NCBI GenBank assembly: GCA_002395835.1
Contig: DGVD01000011.1
Coordinates: 49,293-113,292, forward strand
Length of the DNA stretch: 64,000 bases
Reading direction: 5' to 3'
DNA from: Bacteroidales bacterium UBA4293
Lineage (GTDB): Bacteria; Bacteroidota; Bacteroidia; Bacteroidales; Bacteroidaceae
Shown: positions 9,474 to 18,335 of the stretch, piece after piece
Position numbering within the stretch: position 1 is the stretch's first letter
How the letters are laid out: each line of letters opens with the position of its first letter
Program-made: the position numbers and the translations under genes
Notes under the pieces: generated by a model
What the model saw: only the letters and a program-made list of their open reading frames with translations
What the model was told of the DNA's origin: nothing
The model's database searches: none

Positions 9474-10076
9474 ATGAAAAGAACGCTATTCTTCTTCCTG
9501 CTTTGTGTTTTGCAGCTCAGTGCCGGTGCGCAGACCATGCGTGAGATGTTCATTGCCATGCCGGATAGTATAGAACCGCTGCTGAGCAAGAACAACCGTA
9601 TGGATATGATAGATTTTGTGGACAATCATATGCAGGCTAGGGTAACGAATCGTCTGGATGGGCAAAGTGTGATGGATACACTGACTGCCGATTATGTGAA
9701 GGTTTCCCTTACCGGCAATGCTGTCATGGAAATGAAGCTTTATGAAAAGGGAAAAGATAAGGTGCTATTGATGGTGCATACGGTAGGCGGTCCGGTAAAA
9801 GGAAGTGAGCTGCTTTTCTTCACGCCGGAATGGAAACCGCTTAAAGCACAGCTGAAACTCCCTTCTTTCCGTGCCTATGAGGTAAATCCTCGTGAATCGC
9901 TTACCGCGGAGCAAATTGAATTATTGGATGGGTTGGCCGATATGGAACTGGTGGAAATGACACTTTCCCCATCAAACTCCCTTCTGACTCTTACCCCCAG
10001 CATCGGCATCTTAAGTAAAGAAGACCAGGAAAAAGTGAAGCCTTTGGTTAAAAGCTTAACCCTGGAGCTACGGTAA
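9474..10076 (+). CDS. DUF3256 family secreted protein
   Basis: A 200-aa protein with a clear signal peptide (MKRTLFFFLLCVLQLSAGAQ) cleaved after AGA. The mature part begins TMREMFIAMPDS and contains NNRMDMIDFVDNHMQARVTN, which I recognise as the Bacteroidales DUF3256 pattern. The function is unknown; a periplasmic location is inferred. Its stop codon overlaps the start of the next gene (TAATG), so the two are probably translationally coupled. Confidence 0.8.
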   Translation: MKRTLFFFLLCVLQLSAGAQTMREMFIAMPDSIEPLLSKNNRMDMIDFVDNHMQARVTNRLDGQSVMDTLTADYVKVSLTGNAVMEMKLYEKGKDKVLLMVHTVGGPVKGSELLFFTPEWKPLKAQLKLPSFRAYEVNPRESLTAEQIELLDGLADMELVEMTLSPSNSLLTLTPSIGILSKEDQEKVKPLVKSLTLELR

Positions 10077-10663
10077 TGAAAAGATACCTTTATTTACTAG
10101 CTTTTATCGCGTTTGTCCTGCAAGGGACGGGAAGCAGTTGTCTGGCTCAAGTGAAGGAACTGAGTCATTTGCCCTATACTGTGGAGAAAGGTGTGGAAAA
10201 CAGCTACTATAAATATACCATCGGAACCGGGAAAATGTACTTCAGTAAAGTATCTCCCAAAACGTATTATGATGTGTATAACACCCAGTCTCCTTATCTG
10301 AATCTTCCCACAAATTATCAGAATGCCGAGGAGTATTTGCCCTTGGTGACCATTAGCGAGGTTTGCTCCTATGCCATTATGGATGAACTGAAGAAATATG
10401 CCACCAGCCGGGATTCCAGCATCTGCCTCACTATTTCCATCACAAAGAAAGGGAGGATAGACGATGTGAGCTTCCTGTATTCTGAAGAGGCGTTCAAGGA
10501 TCTTCCCATCCAGGTGCTGGAACAACTGGAAGTTTACATGAAAACCCACAGTCGGTGTTCCTATAAGACGAATGGCGTGCTGAAAGGAGCCAACTGGTTC
10601 TGCCGTTCCTTGGTGATAAACCCTTCAGACCCTCTGGAAACCTATACCGATTATACATTCTAA
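10076..10663 (+). CDS. Secreted hypothetical protein
   Basis: A 195-aa protein with a signal peptide (about residues 1-25, MKRYLYLLAFIAFVLQG then a cleavage near CLAQ). I do not recognise the family. The mature region has a TonB-C-like flavour (SICLTISITKKGRIDDVSFL, resembling the strand-turn of energy-transducing repeats), but this is weak. The start overlaps the DUF3256 stop by 1 bp. It is the last gene of the operon; a terminator follows 4 bp downstream. Confidence 0.72.
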   Translation: MKRYLYLLAFIAFVLQGTGSSCLAQVKELSHLPYTVEKGVENSYYKYTIGTGKMYFSKVSPKTYYDVYNTQSPYLNLPTNYQNAEEYLPLVTISEVCSYAIMDELKKYATSRDSSICLTISITKKGRIDDVSFLYSEEAFKDLPIQVLEQLEVYMKTHSRCSYKTNGVLKGANWFCRSLVINPSDPLETYTDYTF

Positions 10664-10666
10664 TAT

Positions 10667-10704
10667 AAAATAAGAGCGACTCCCCAAGGAATCGCTCTTA
10701 TTTT
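10667..10704. terminator. Bidirectional terminator
   Basis: A 13-bp perfect stem (10667-10679 AAAATAAGAGCGA with 10692-10704) closes a 12-nt loop and has A/T tails on both sides. It separates the convergent hypothetical gene and rpmE. Confidence 0.9.
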
Positions 10705-10723
10705 ATCTCATGAAAAGAGAAAA

Positions 10724-10981
10724 TTACTTGTTCTTACGAGCAGCACCGTAGCGGTTGAAGAACTTATCAACACGACCAGCGGTATCTACCAGCTTAGCCT
10801 TACCAGTGAAGAAAGGGTGAGAAGAAGAGGAGATTTCCATCTTGTACAGAGGATAAGTCTGACCCTCGAATTCAATAGTTTCTGTAGTCTTGCAAGTAGA
10901 CTTAGTCAAGAACATATCACCGTTACTCATATCCTTGAATACTACTGGACGGTAGTTAGCTGGATGAAGATCTTTTTTCAT
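10724..10981 (-). CDS. rpmE: Ribosomal protein L31, type B
   Basis: An 85-aa 50S subunit protein. The sequence MKKDLHPANYRPVVFKDM, FEGQTYPLYKMEISSSSHPF and DTAGRVDKFFNRYG is typical of L31. Only one cysteine is present, so this is the zinc-independent (C-minus, type B) paralogue. It is monocistronic: it has its own promoter upstream and a terminator downstream. Confidence 0.97.
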   Translation of the reverse strand: MKKDLHPANYRPVVFKDMSNGDMFLTKSTCKTTETIEFEGQTYPLYKMEISSSSHPFFTGKAKLVDTAGRVDKFFNRYGAARKNK

Positions 10982-11054
10982 AATTTGTTAATTTTATAAA
11001 GTTTATATTGCTGGTAACACAATATAGTGTAATGGGCTATATTATTTCGGGGTG

Positions 11055-11085
11055 CAAAGTTAGTGTAAATCTCCAATCATCCAAA
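11055..11085 (-). promoter_or_regulatory. rpmE promoter
   Basis: On the minus strand, TTTG (11082-11085) and TAACTTTG (11055-11062) are separated by 19 bp, an exact Bacteroidetes -33/-7 pair. It points at rpmE and leaves a leader of about 65 nt. Confidence 0.85.
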
Positions 11086-11101
11086 ATATTTGTATGTTTT
11101 T

Positions 11102-11132
11102 TTTGCCGAATTAAACACTTTTGCTACCTTTG
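11102..11132 (+). promoter_or_regulatory. fba promoter
   Basis: TTTG (11102-11105), 19 bp, TACCTTTG (11125-11132). It is a perfect consensus. It lies inside the longest possible fba reading frame and so fixes the true start downstream, at 11184. Confidence 0.87.
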
Positions 11133-11183
11133 CAACTAGAAAAAAAGCAACAATTTGTTTTATTAATAATAAAAAAAATAAAA

Positions 11184-12191
11184 ATGACTAACTACAAAGA
11201 ATTAGGCTTGGTAAACACTCGAGAGATGTTTAAGAGAGCTGTAGCTGGTGGCTACGCTATCCCTGCTTTCAATTTCAATACACTGGAGCAGATGCAGGCA
11301 ATCATTCAGGCAGCAGTAGAGACTAAGTCTCCTGTTATTATGCAGGTTTCTAAGGGTGCACGTAACTATGCAAATGGTACTATTTTGCGTTACATGGCTC
11401 AGGGTGCTGTAGAGTATGCTAAGGAACTTGGCTGTGAGCATCCAGAAATCGTTCTTCACCTGGATCACGGAGATACTTTCGAGCTTTGCAAGGATTGTAT
11501 CGATAATGGTTTCTCTTCTGTTATGATCGATGGTTCTTCTCTTCCTTATGAGGAGAATATCGCTTTGACTAAGAAGGTGGTAGACTATGCTCATCAGTAT
11601 GATGTAACTGTTGAGGCTGAGCTTGGTGTATTGGCAGGTGTAGAGGATGAGGTTGCAGCAGAGGAATCTCACTATACTAAACCAGAAGAGGTAATCGACT
11701 TCTCTACTCGTTCAGGTTGCGATTCATTGGCTATCTCTATCGGTACTTCTCACGGTGCTTACAAGTTCAAACCAGAGCAGTGCACACGCGATCCTAAGAC
11801 TGGTAAGCTGGTTCCTCCTCCATTGGCATTCGATGTATTGCATGAAATCGAGAAGAAGTTGCCAGGATTCCCAATCGTTCTTCACGGATCATCTTCAGTT
11901 CCACAGGATGAGGTTGATACTATCAATCACTTCGGTGGTAACTTGCCAGATGCTGTAGGTATTCCAGAGGAGCAGCTGCGTGAGGCTTCTAAGAGCGCTG
12001 TTTGCAAGATTAACATCGACTCTGACTCTCGTTTGGCTATGACTGCTGCTATCCGCAAGCACTTCGCTGAGCACCCAGATCACTTCGACCCACGTCAGTA
12101 TCTGAAACCAGCTCGTGAGAACATGAAGAAGATGTATATCCACAAGATTGTTGATGTATTAGGCTCTGACGGTAAGTTGGCTCAGTGCTAA
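11184..12191 (+). CDS. fba: Fructose-bisphosphate aldolase, class II
   Basis: Zinc-dependent aldolase of glycolysis/gluconeogenesis, 335 aa. The start is set at MTNYKELGLVNTREMF because the promoter lies inside any longer frame. The class II signatures are visible: LHLDHGDTFELCKDCIDNGF (zinc histidines and catalytic aspartate region), AELGVLAGVEDEV, SHGAYKF, and VLHGSSSVPQDEVD with KINIDSDSR. It is monocistronic with a strong promoter and terminator. Codons look biased, as expected of a highly expressed gene. Confidence 0.96.
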   Translation: MTNYKELGLVNTREMFKRAVAGGYAIPAFNFNTLEQMQAIIQAAVETKSPVIMQVSKGARNYANGTILRYMAQGAVEYAKELGCEHPEIVLHLDHGDTFELCKDCIDNGFSSVMIDGSSLPYEENIALTKKVVDYAHQYDVTVEAELGVLAGVEDEVAAEESHYTKPEEVIDFSTRSGCDSLAISIGTSHGAYKFKPEQCTRDPKTGKLVPPPLAFDVLHEIEKKLPGFPIVLHGSSSVPQDEVDTINHFGGNLPDAVGIPEEQLREASKSAVCKINIDSDSRLAMTAAIRKHFAEHPDHFDPRQYLKPARENMKKMYIHKIVDVLGSDGKLAQC

Positions 12192-12210
12192 TCCATCTTC
12201 GGATTATGAT

Positions 12211-12250
12211 AAAAAAAGGAGGGAGAGTTTTTAGCTCTCCCTCTTTTTTA
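12211..12250. terminator. Bidirectional terminator after fba
   Basis: Stem GAGGGAGAG (12219-12227) with its complement (12235-12243), extended by an A-run and a T-run that also pair. It serves fba and the convergent DUF4831 gene, whose stop codon lies within the 3' flank. Confidence 0.88.
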
Positions 12251-13306
12251 TTCGTCTATGCTTTTAACTCCACCGGTCTGGTCGTAGAAGACGACCTTGG
12301 TTTCGGTTCGTTTGTTGAACAATACGGAGGATAGGGTTTCCACGTTGCCGAACTGTCCGAATGCCACTTCGGCATTGACTAGTGGCTGCTGGTCGGTGAA
12401 AATCTCTACTTTAGCCTTGCTAGGCACATTGTATTGAATGCCATCCAACCGGGCGCTCTTTTTGCGGGCATCTGGGTTCTCTTCTGGTGCAGGAACGGTG
12501 TGCTGATCTTTGATGGTGATATATACAGGAGCACCAGAGAGGTCGTCTGTATCCACTACACCCAGGTGACGGGAGAAACGGAAGAGCACCTGCTTGTCCA
12601 TGTCACTTGTAGGATCCACGTAGAAGGTGTAGGTTTTGGTTTCGGAGAGAGTGTAGCCTAAGAACAACTGAGCCAGTGCTTCTTCCTGTTCATTCAGGTT
12701 GTTTATCATAATCTCCATCTGCTTGCCATCGGTAGGCATATAGTCGGCCTGGCCGCGGTTCAGCAGGTTCTTGCTCTCACGGATGGAATAGATTTCTTGG
12801 GCGCAGAGCTGGGCTGTCTTGGCGTTTGACCCGGCCATGAGAATCTCCTCGGTCATGAATTGGCGGGAATCCAGTTTCCGTCCTCCCTTTTCCGTGGTAT
12901 ACCCCTCAAAAGGAGTGGTGGGCTGAGGCTCTGCATTAATAGCCAGGAGCATACCATCGTCGCTTAGCTTTACCATAGGTGCTATGGTTTTGTCCTTCAG
13001 CTTCAAGGTGTAAACTTTGGTGGTATCAGGTTTGCCGAACACATCCATGTGAATTTCCTTGATGGTCCAGGTTTCGCTAGGCTCTATGGCCACATCCTTC
13101 ACCCGGAGGTAGCGTTCCGCATACTTGGCATATTCTCCTGGAGTATAGCGTTTCACTTCTACCAGCAAGTCTACGCGGAGAGCCGTTCTAGGTAGAAAAT
13201 ACGTCACGCCTTCTGCGTTGACACCGGGTTTGTAGGGTGCTATTTCTGTTTGTGCTGCGGCAGGTAGCGCACAGCACATCAGTGCTGTAAAAAGAATTTT
13301 CTTCAT
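12248..13306 (-). CDS. DUF4831 family secreted protein
   Basis: A 352-aa protein with a signal peptide (MKKILFTALMCCALPAAAQ). The segments YFLPRTALRVDLLVEVKRY, PGEYAKYAERYL and DGIQYNVPSKAKVEI match the Bacteroidales DUF4831 pattern as I know it. The role is unknown; it is probably periplasmic or at the outer membrane. It starts 7 bp after the nnr stop and is presumably co-transcribed. Confidence 0.82.
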   Translation of the reverse strand: MKKILFTALMCCALPAAAQTEIAPYKPGVNAEGVTYFLPRTALRVDLLVEVKRYTPGEYAKYAERYLRVKDVAIEPSETWTIKEIHMDVFGKPDTTKVYTLKLKDKTIAPMVKLSDDGMLLAINAEPQPTTPFEGYTTEKGGRKLDSRQFMTEEILMAGSNAKTAQLCAQEIYSIRESKNLLNRGQADYMPTDGKQMEIMINNLNEQEEALAQLFLGYTLSETKTYTFYVDPTSDMDKQVLFRFSRHLGVVDTDDLSGAPVYITIKDQHTVPAPEENPDARKKSARLDGIQYNVPSKAKVEIFTDQQPLVNAEVAFGQFGNVETLSSVLFNKRTETKVVFYDQTGGVKSIDE

Positions 13307-13313
13307 ATTCTAT

Positions 13314-14828
13314 TTAAATACCTTTTAATTTCTTCCATGCTTTAGGCAGATAGTCTATCAAGTCGTGAGCCGTGAGCCCTTCTTCTGTCAGATCCTGTGC
13401 TGCCAAGTCGCCAGCCAGCCCGTGTAGATAGACACCCAGCCTGGCTGCGTTTTCCTGGGTGTATCCTTGTGCCAGCAGCCCCAGGATGATTCCCGTGAGC
13501 ACATCACCGCTTCCTGCGGTAGCCATGCCCGGGTTTCCGCTAGGGTTGAAATAGACATTACCTTCTGGGGTGACAATGGCCGTCCATGCCCCTTTTAGGA
13601 CAATGTAGAACTGCTGGCTGTTGGCCATCGTAATGGCTTTTGCCAACCGCTCATAGCCACTGGTACTGTTGCCAGCCAGCCTGTCCATCTCTTTCGGGTG
13701 CGGAGTAAGGATGGCATGAGTGGGCACCTGCTGAATCCAGCTTCGGTGATCGCCCAGAATGTTCAGTGCATCGGCATCCAGCACTATGGGGCATTGCGTG
13801 CGTCTGGCTTCCTCTATCATGGCTACCGAAGTATCCTTCATGGTTCCTAATCCCGGGCCGATGCCTACAGCCTGATAAGCTTCGGTTGGGCTGGGATGCA
13901 CAAAACGGTAGTCGTCTGAATCATGATGCAGGATAGCCTCCGGTACCGCTATTTGCAGGATATCATTGTTGCGTTTCGGTGTGTGCACGGTAATCTTCCC
14001 CAGTCCCGTTCTCAGGGCAGCCCGTGTAGCCAGCACGGCAGCCCCGGCCATTCCATAGCTTCCGGCTACTAAAAGTGCATGGCCCATAGAGCCCTTGTGC
14101 GCAAACTTATCCCGCTTCTTCAGCAGTTTCTGCATCTCCTCAATGCTGCTCACGAAATAGGTAGCCGGCGCCTTTTCTATGCCATCGGGGTGCAAGCCGA
14201 TGTCCAGCACTTGGTACTCACCGATGTATTGCTGGATGTCCTGGAAGAAGAAAGCCAGTTTAGGGAACTGCAGGGTGAGGGTCAGATCTGCCCGAATGAT
14301 GTGTGAGGCGATGTTGGAAGAATTGTCTTCGCAAAACAAGCCGGAAGGTACATCCAGTGAAACCACTGAGGCAGAAGAGGCGTTGATGTACTTCACCACG
14401 GCTGCAAAGCCACCGCTCAGCGGGCGACTTAATCCTGAACCGAAAAGGCCATCCACCACCAGCATGTTCTCCGAAAGCTCAGGAGGGTCAAACTGGGACG
14501 TGATTTCATTGAACACCAGTTTCTTGCTCTTCCTTATCCGGTCACGGTTCGCCATGCAGTCGACCGACAGCTTGTCGGTAGTGTTAAAAAGGAAAACCTC
14601 CACGGCATAGTCGTATTCAGCCAGCATCCGGGCCACAGCCAGGGCATCACCCCCGTTGTTCCCCGGACCCGCAAACACTTTCACCAAGTGATTCTTGTCC
14701 CATCTCTCCATGATGGCCAGGGTGAGCGCTTTGGCAGCCCTCTCCATCAGGTCTAAGGAAGAAATGGGTTCATGCTCTATAGTGTAGCGGTCAAGGTCCT
14801 TGATTTGTATGCTAGTTAACACTTTCAT
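13314..14828 (-). CDS. nnr: Bifunctional NAD(P)H-hydrate epimerase/dehydratase
   Basis: A metabolite-repair enzyme of 504 aa with two domains. The N-terminal YjeF_N epimerase spans about residues 1-215 (FAGPGNNGGDALAVARML, VVDGLFGSGLSRPL). The C-terminal ribokinase-like ADP-dependent dehydratase spans about 225-500 (GSMGHALLVAGSYGMAGA, ILTPHPKEMDRL, GNPGMATAGSGDVLTGII). The start MKVLTSIQIKDLDRYTIEHE is conserved in the family. A TATATTTG -7 box ends only a few bases before the ATG, so the message may be nearly leaderless. Confidence 0.94.
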   Translation of the reverse strand: MKVLTSIQIKDLDRYTIEHEPISSLDLMERAAKALTLAIMERWDKNHLVKVFAGPGNNGGDALAVARMLAEYDYAVEVFLFNTTDKLSVDCMANRDRIRKSKKLVFNEITSQFDPPELSENMLVVDGLFGSGLSRPLSGGFAAVVKYINASSASVVSLDVPSGLFCEDNSSNIASHIIRADLTLTLQFPKLAFFFQDIQQYIGEYQVLDIGLHPDGIEKAPATYFVSSIEEMQKLLKKRDKFAHKGSMGHALLVAGSYGMAGAAVLATRAALRTGLGKITVHTPKRNNDILQIAVPEAILHHDSDDYRFVHPSPTEAYQAVGIGPGLGTMKDTSVAMIEEARRTQCPIVLDADALNILGDHRSWIQQVPTHAILTPHPKEMDRLAGNSTSGYERLAKAITMANSQQFYIVLKGAWTAIVTPEGNVYFNPSGNPGMATAGSGDVLTGIILGLLAQGYTQENAARLGVYLHGLAGDLAAQDLTEEGLTAHDLIDYLPKAWKKLKGI

Positions 14829-14832
14829 ACTG

Positions 14833-14891
14833 CAAATATAGGAAAATAGCGGGTATAAAGGGCCATTTTAATGAAATATTATGTATATTTG
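14833..14891. promoter_or_regulatory. Divergent promoters of nnr and hpt
   Basis: The minus strand has TATATTTG at 14833-14840, five bases upstream of the nnr ATG (14828). The plus strand has TATATTTG at 14884-14891 ahead of hpt. Neither has a clear -33 TTTG. The plus-strand box lies inside the longest hpt frame and therefore rules out the upstream ATG at 14881. Confidence 0.6.
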
Positions 14892-14916
14892 CAACGTTTT
14901 TTCTGAAATCATTGTC

Positions 14917-15456
14917 ATGGAAATAATCCGCGTAAAGGACCTTACATTCTCTATTTCTATCCCAGAAGTACAGATATTGGAACGAGTGAGCCAGGTAGCT
15001 CAGCGTCTGACGCATGATTTAGAGGGGAAAAATCCCTTGTTTTTGTGCATACTCAATGGCGCTTTCATGTTTGCATCCGATTTGATGAAACGTGTCAATT
15101 TACCGGCTGAAATCTCTTTTGTGAAGTATTCTTCCTATCAGGGTACTCAAACCACTGGGAACGTAAAGGAAATCATAGGGCTCAATCAGGATATAACCGG
15201 CCGTTGTGTGGTGATTGTAGAGGACATTATCGACTCTGGTTTTACCATGCAGCACCTTGTGACCGACCTGAAAGCCTTGAATCCGGCAGAAGTGCACATA
15301 TGCACCCTGCTCATGAAACCAGGAAACTTGAAAGTGCCTTTGGATGTGGAGTATTGTGCCATGGAAATCCCCAACGATTTCATCTTGGGCTATGGCCTGG
15401 ATTATGATGGATATGGAAGAAATCTTCCCGACATCTATACTGTAGTAGAAAAGTAA
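14917..15456 (+). CDS. hpt: Hypoxanthine phosphoribosyltransferase
   Basis: Purine salvage enzyme, 179 aa from the chosen ATG (MEIIRVKDLTFSISI). The PRPP-binding loop is VVIVEDIIDSGFTMQHL. Other family segments are LFLCILNGAFMFASDLM, FVKYSSYQGTQTTG (flexible loop) and DFILGYGLDYDGYGRNLP at the C-terminus. It opens an hpt-adk-obg-pgeF operon with short gaps. Confidence 0.95.
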   Translation: MEIIRVKDLTFSISIPEVQILERVSQVAQRLTHDLEGKNPLFLCILNGAFMFASDLMKRVNLPAEISFVKYSSYQGTQTTGNVKEIIGLNQDITGRCVVIVEDIIDSGFTMQHLVTDLKALNPAEVHICTLLMKPGNLKVPLDVEYCAMEIPNDFILGYGLDYDGYGRNLPDIYTVVEK

Positions 15457-15473
15457 TTTTAAACTAGATAACG

Positions 15474-16052
15474 ATGAAGAATATTGTAATTTTCGGCGCT
15501 CCAGGCTCAGGTAAGGGTACTCAGAGCGACCGCCTCGTGGCTAAGTATGGCTATGAGCATATCTCTACAGGCGACGTGCTTCGTGCACAGATTAAGAATG
15601 GTACTGAACTGGGTAAGACTGCCAAGACTTATATCGATAACGGTCAGCTCATCCCAGATTCACTGATGGTGGACATCCTGGCTAAGACTTACGACAGCTT
15701 TGGAAAGGTAGAAGGAGTAATCTTCGATGGTTTTCCACGCACCATTCCTCAAGCAGAGGCCCTGAAAGCCATGCTGGCTGAAAGAGGCACCGACGTGGCA
15801 GTCATGCTGGATTTAGATGTTCCTGAAGATGAACTGATGGCTCGCTTGATTAACCGTGGTAAGACCAGTGGCCGTGCCGACGATAATGAGGAAACTATCA
15901 AGAAACGTCTGGATGTGTACCACTTGCAGACCTCTCCACTGATAGAGTGGTATAAGGCCGATGGCAAGTACAATCACATCAACGGTCTGGGCGACATGGA
16001 GAAGATCTTCGCCGACATTTGTGTGGTAATAGACAACGCAAAAAGTATCTAA
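15474..16052 (+). CDS. adk: Adenylate kinase
   Basis: Interconverts ATP + AMP and 2 ADP. It has 192 aa. The P-loop is GAPGSGKGTQSD, the AMP site is YEHISTGDVLR with DGFPRTIPQAEAL, and the lid region NRGKTSGRADDNEETI is short and lacks zinc cysteines. It follows hpt by 17 bp and precedes obg by 12 bp. Confidence 0.97.
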   Translation: MKNIVIFGAPGSGKGTQSDRLVAKYGYEHISTGDVLRAQIKNGTELGKTAKTYIDNGQLIPDSLMVDILAKTYDSFGKVEGVIFDGFPRTIPQAEALKAMLAERGTDVAVMLDLDVPEDELMARLINRGKTSGRADDNEETIKKRLDVYHLQTSPLIEWYKADGKYNHINGLGDMEKIFADICVVIDNAKSI

Positions 16053-16064
16053 AAATAAACCAGT

Positions 16065-17321
16065 ATGGCTGAATCAAATTTTGTGGACTATGTCAAAATC
16101 TACTGTCGCTCCGGAAAGGGTGGCAGGGGTTCTGTGCATATGCACCGTGCCAAATATATGCCCAATGGTGGCCCTGATGGAGGCAACGGAGGTAGAGGAG
16201 GCCATGTGATTCTGAGGGGAAACCGGAACTATTGGACGCTGCTCCACCTGCGTTATGAAAGGCATGTGTTCGCCGGTCATGGCGGTAATGGTAGCAAGGA
16301 TAAGAGCACCGGAGCCCAAGGCGAGGATAAGTACATCGATGTTCCTTGTGGCACCGTGGTGTATAATGCAGAGACGGGTAAGTACATCTGCGACATTACC
16401 GAAGACGGGCAGGAGGTGATTCTGCTGAAAGGTGGCCGGGGCGGCCTGGGCAACTGGGAGTTCCGTACGGCTACCCGTCAGGCACCGCGCTTTGCACAGC
16501 CGGGAGAGCCCATGCAGGAAATGATGGTTATCCTGGAACTGAAACTGCTGGCCGATGTGGGTCTGGTGGGATTCCCCAATGCCGGTAAATCCACCCTGCT
16601 CTCTGCAGTTTCCAGTGCCAAGCCAAAGATAGGCAACTATCCTTTCACTACCCTGGAACCTAGTCTAGGTATTGTGTCTTATCGCGACAATAAATCCTTT
16701 GTCATGGCCGACATTCCGGGTATCATCGAGGGGGCCAGCGAGGGAAAAGGGCTGGGGCTTCGGTTCCTTCGTCACATCGAACGAAACTCCCTCTTGCTTT
16801 TTATGGTTCCTGGAGATACCGACGATATCAAGCATGAATACGAGGTGCTACTCCATGAGCTGGAAAACTTCAATCCGGAAATGATGGAGAAGCAGCGTGT
16901 ACTGGCCATCACCAAGGCCGACCTTCTGGACGATGAACTGATAGAAATGCTGGAGGAAACCCTTCCGGAAGATGTGCCGCACGTGTTCATTTCAGCCGTA
17001 ACAGGCACTGGCATTCAGCAGATGAAAGATCTGCTTTGGATAGCCATGAACAGCGAAAGCAACAAGCTGCATGATATTAAGTCGGAAAGAATCGTTCATA
17101 AAGACAAGGATATCAGTTTCTTGCAGCATGAACTTTCCGATCTGGGCGAGGATGAAGACCTGAAGCATTGGGGTGAAGAGGTAGACGAGGACGACCTGGA
17201 ACTGGATTGGGAAGACGATTCCGATGCGGGTTGGCCGGATGATTCTTCACCAGAAGAAGTGAAGTGGGAAGATGTGGAAGATCTGGACGACTTCGAATAT
17301 GAGGATTTAGAAGAAAAGTGA
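16065..17321 (+). CDS. obg: GTPase Obg/CgtA
   Basis: Ribosome-associated GTPase for 50S assembly and stress control. It has 418 aa. The glycine-rich Obg fold spans about residues 1-158 (GPDGGNGGRGGHVIL, GGRGGLGNWEF). The G domain follows with G1 GFPNAGKSTLL, G3 DIPGIIEGASEGKGLG and G4 TKAD. The last about 70 residues are a highly acidic low-complexity tail rich in Asp, Glu and Trp. Its stop codon overlaps the pgeF start (TGATG). Confidence 0.97.
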   Translation: MAESNFVDYVKIYCRSGKGGRGSVHMHRAKYMPNGGPDGGNGGRGGHVILRGNRNYWTLLHLRYERHVFAGHGGNGSKDKSTGAQGEDKYIDVPCGTVVYNAETGKYICDITEDGQEVILLKGGRGGLGNWEFRTATRQAPRFAQPGEPMQEMMVILELKLLADVGLVGFPNAGKSTLLSAVSSAKPKIGNYPFTTLEPSLGIVSYRDNKSFVMADIPGIIEGASEGKGLGLRFLRHIERNSLLLFMVPGDTDDIKHEYEVLLHELENFNPEMMEKQRVLAITKADLLDDELIEMLEETLPEDVPHVFISAVTGTGIQQMKDLLWIAMNSESNKLHDIKSERIVHKDKDISFLQHELSDLGEDEDLKHWGEEVDEDDLELDWEDDSDAGWPDDSSPEEVKWEDVEDLDDFEYEDLEEK

Positions 17322-18106
17322 TGCTAAAGAAATATGCACTTTCACCCGATATTATCGCCTTCAGCACCCAGCGTGATGGAGGCGTTAGTATAGGTGCCTA
17401 TGCCAGCTTTAATGCCACTCATTACTGTGGTGACGACCCTCAGCATGTGGCGCGGAACAAGCAGCTGCTCTGTGAAGAACTGGGCATACCCACCAGCCAC
17501 CTCATTGTGCCGCACCAGGTGCATGATACTCGTTCCCTGGAAATAAACACTACCTTTCTTTCTTCGCATTTAGAAAAACAGGCGGAACTGCTGGAGGGAG
17601 TAGATGCGGTGTACACCACAGAGAAAGGCGTATGTGTCTGCGTCTCTACAGCCGATTGCATACCAGTGCTGCTCTATCATGCCGAGGCAGGCCTTGTGGC
17701 AGCCATCCATGCCGGGTGGAGGGGAACTTGTGCCCGGATAGTGGAAAAAACTCTTTCAGAACTTAAAAATAAATTCAAGATACCAGGCGAGGGCTTTCAA
17801 GCGGTGATTGGCCCAGGCATCTCTCTGGAATCCTTTGAGGTGGGCGATGAAGTGTACGAAGCTTTCCGAGGGGAAGGTTTCCCCATGGAGCGCATCGCCC
17901 GGAGATTTCCTGCAGCAGCAGGGGAGAAGTGGCACATCGACCTGTGGGAGTGCAACCGACAGCAGCTTTTATCCCTGGGTGTTCCAGAGGCCCAGATACA
18001 GGTGGCTGGGGTGTGCACCTATAAAAATCCCGACCAGTTCTTCTCTGCGCGCAGATTAGGAATCCGGTCGGGACGTATCCTCAGTGGAATCATGCAGATT
18101 CCATAA
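17321..18106 (+). CDS. pgeF: Polyphenol oxidase/purine nucleoside phosphorylase (YfiH/LACC1 family)
   Basis: A 261-aa copper/zinc protein family whose members act as purine nucleoside phosphorylase/adenosine deaminase and, in E. coli, edit peptidoglycan precursors. Zinc/active-site elements are visible: VPHQVHDTR, VSTADCIPVLLYH, AAIHAGWRGTCARIV, and VAGVCTYKNPDQFFSARR near the C-terminus. The ATG at 17321 overlaps the obg stop; a GTG one codon earlier is an alternative start. Confidence 0.93.
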   Translation: MLKKYALSPDIIAFSTQRDGGVSIGAYASFNATHYCGDDPQHVARNKQLLCEELGIPTSHLIVPHQVHDTRSLEINTTFLSSHLEKQAELLEGVDAVYTTEKGVCVCVSTADCIPVLLYHAEAGLVAAIHAGWRGTCARIVEKTLSELKNKFKIPGEGFQAVIGPGISLESFEVGDEVYEAFRGEGFPMERIARRFPAAAGEKWHIDLWECNRQQLLSLGVPEAQIQVAGVCTYKNPDQFFSARRLGIRSGRILSGIMQIP

Positions 18107-18114
18107 TATTCACA

Positions 18115-18324
18115 TTATTTGCTCTTTCGCTGGCTAGACCGTGCCGCTCTTTTGGCACGGATATCTGCCTTTTTCTTGGCAGACCCCGAACCGTGGGAAC
18201 CTGTGATATAAGCCTTTTTCTTTGCCTTTGTCTTTAGTTTCTCCTTTTGTGGAGCGCCAGGCCCTGAGCCCTTGAAGGTAAAACCTTCCACCATGGCTCT
18301 CTGTATTTCATCTGCAGTGGCCAT
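18115..18324 (-). CDS. Small basic hypothetical protein
   Basis: A 69-aa frame starting MATADEIQRAMVEGFTFKG, 11 bp after the transformylase stop. The C-terminal two thirds is Lys/Arg/Ala-rich (KLKTKAKKKAYITG, ADIRAKRAARSSQRK), which suggests nucleic-acid binding, but I do not recognise a family. A longer frame begins at 18393 but overlaps the upstream gene by 58 bp; I prefer the internal ATG. Its position just after the upstream gene supports it as real. Confidence 0.5.
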   Translation of the reverse strand: MATADEIQRAMVEGFTFKGSGPGAPQKEKLKTKAKKKAYITGSHGSGSAKKKADIRAKRAARSSQRKSK

Positions 18325-18335
18325 ATCTACCTGTA

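Noticed and set aside
11121..11183. Upstream start for fba giving a 356-aa protein
   Set aside because: The perfect promoter at 11102-11132 lies within it, so the start at 11184 is used.
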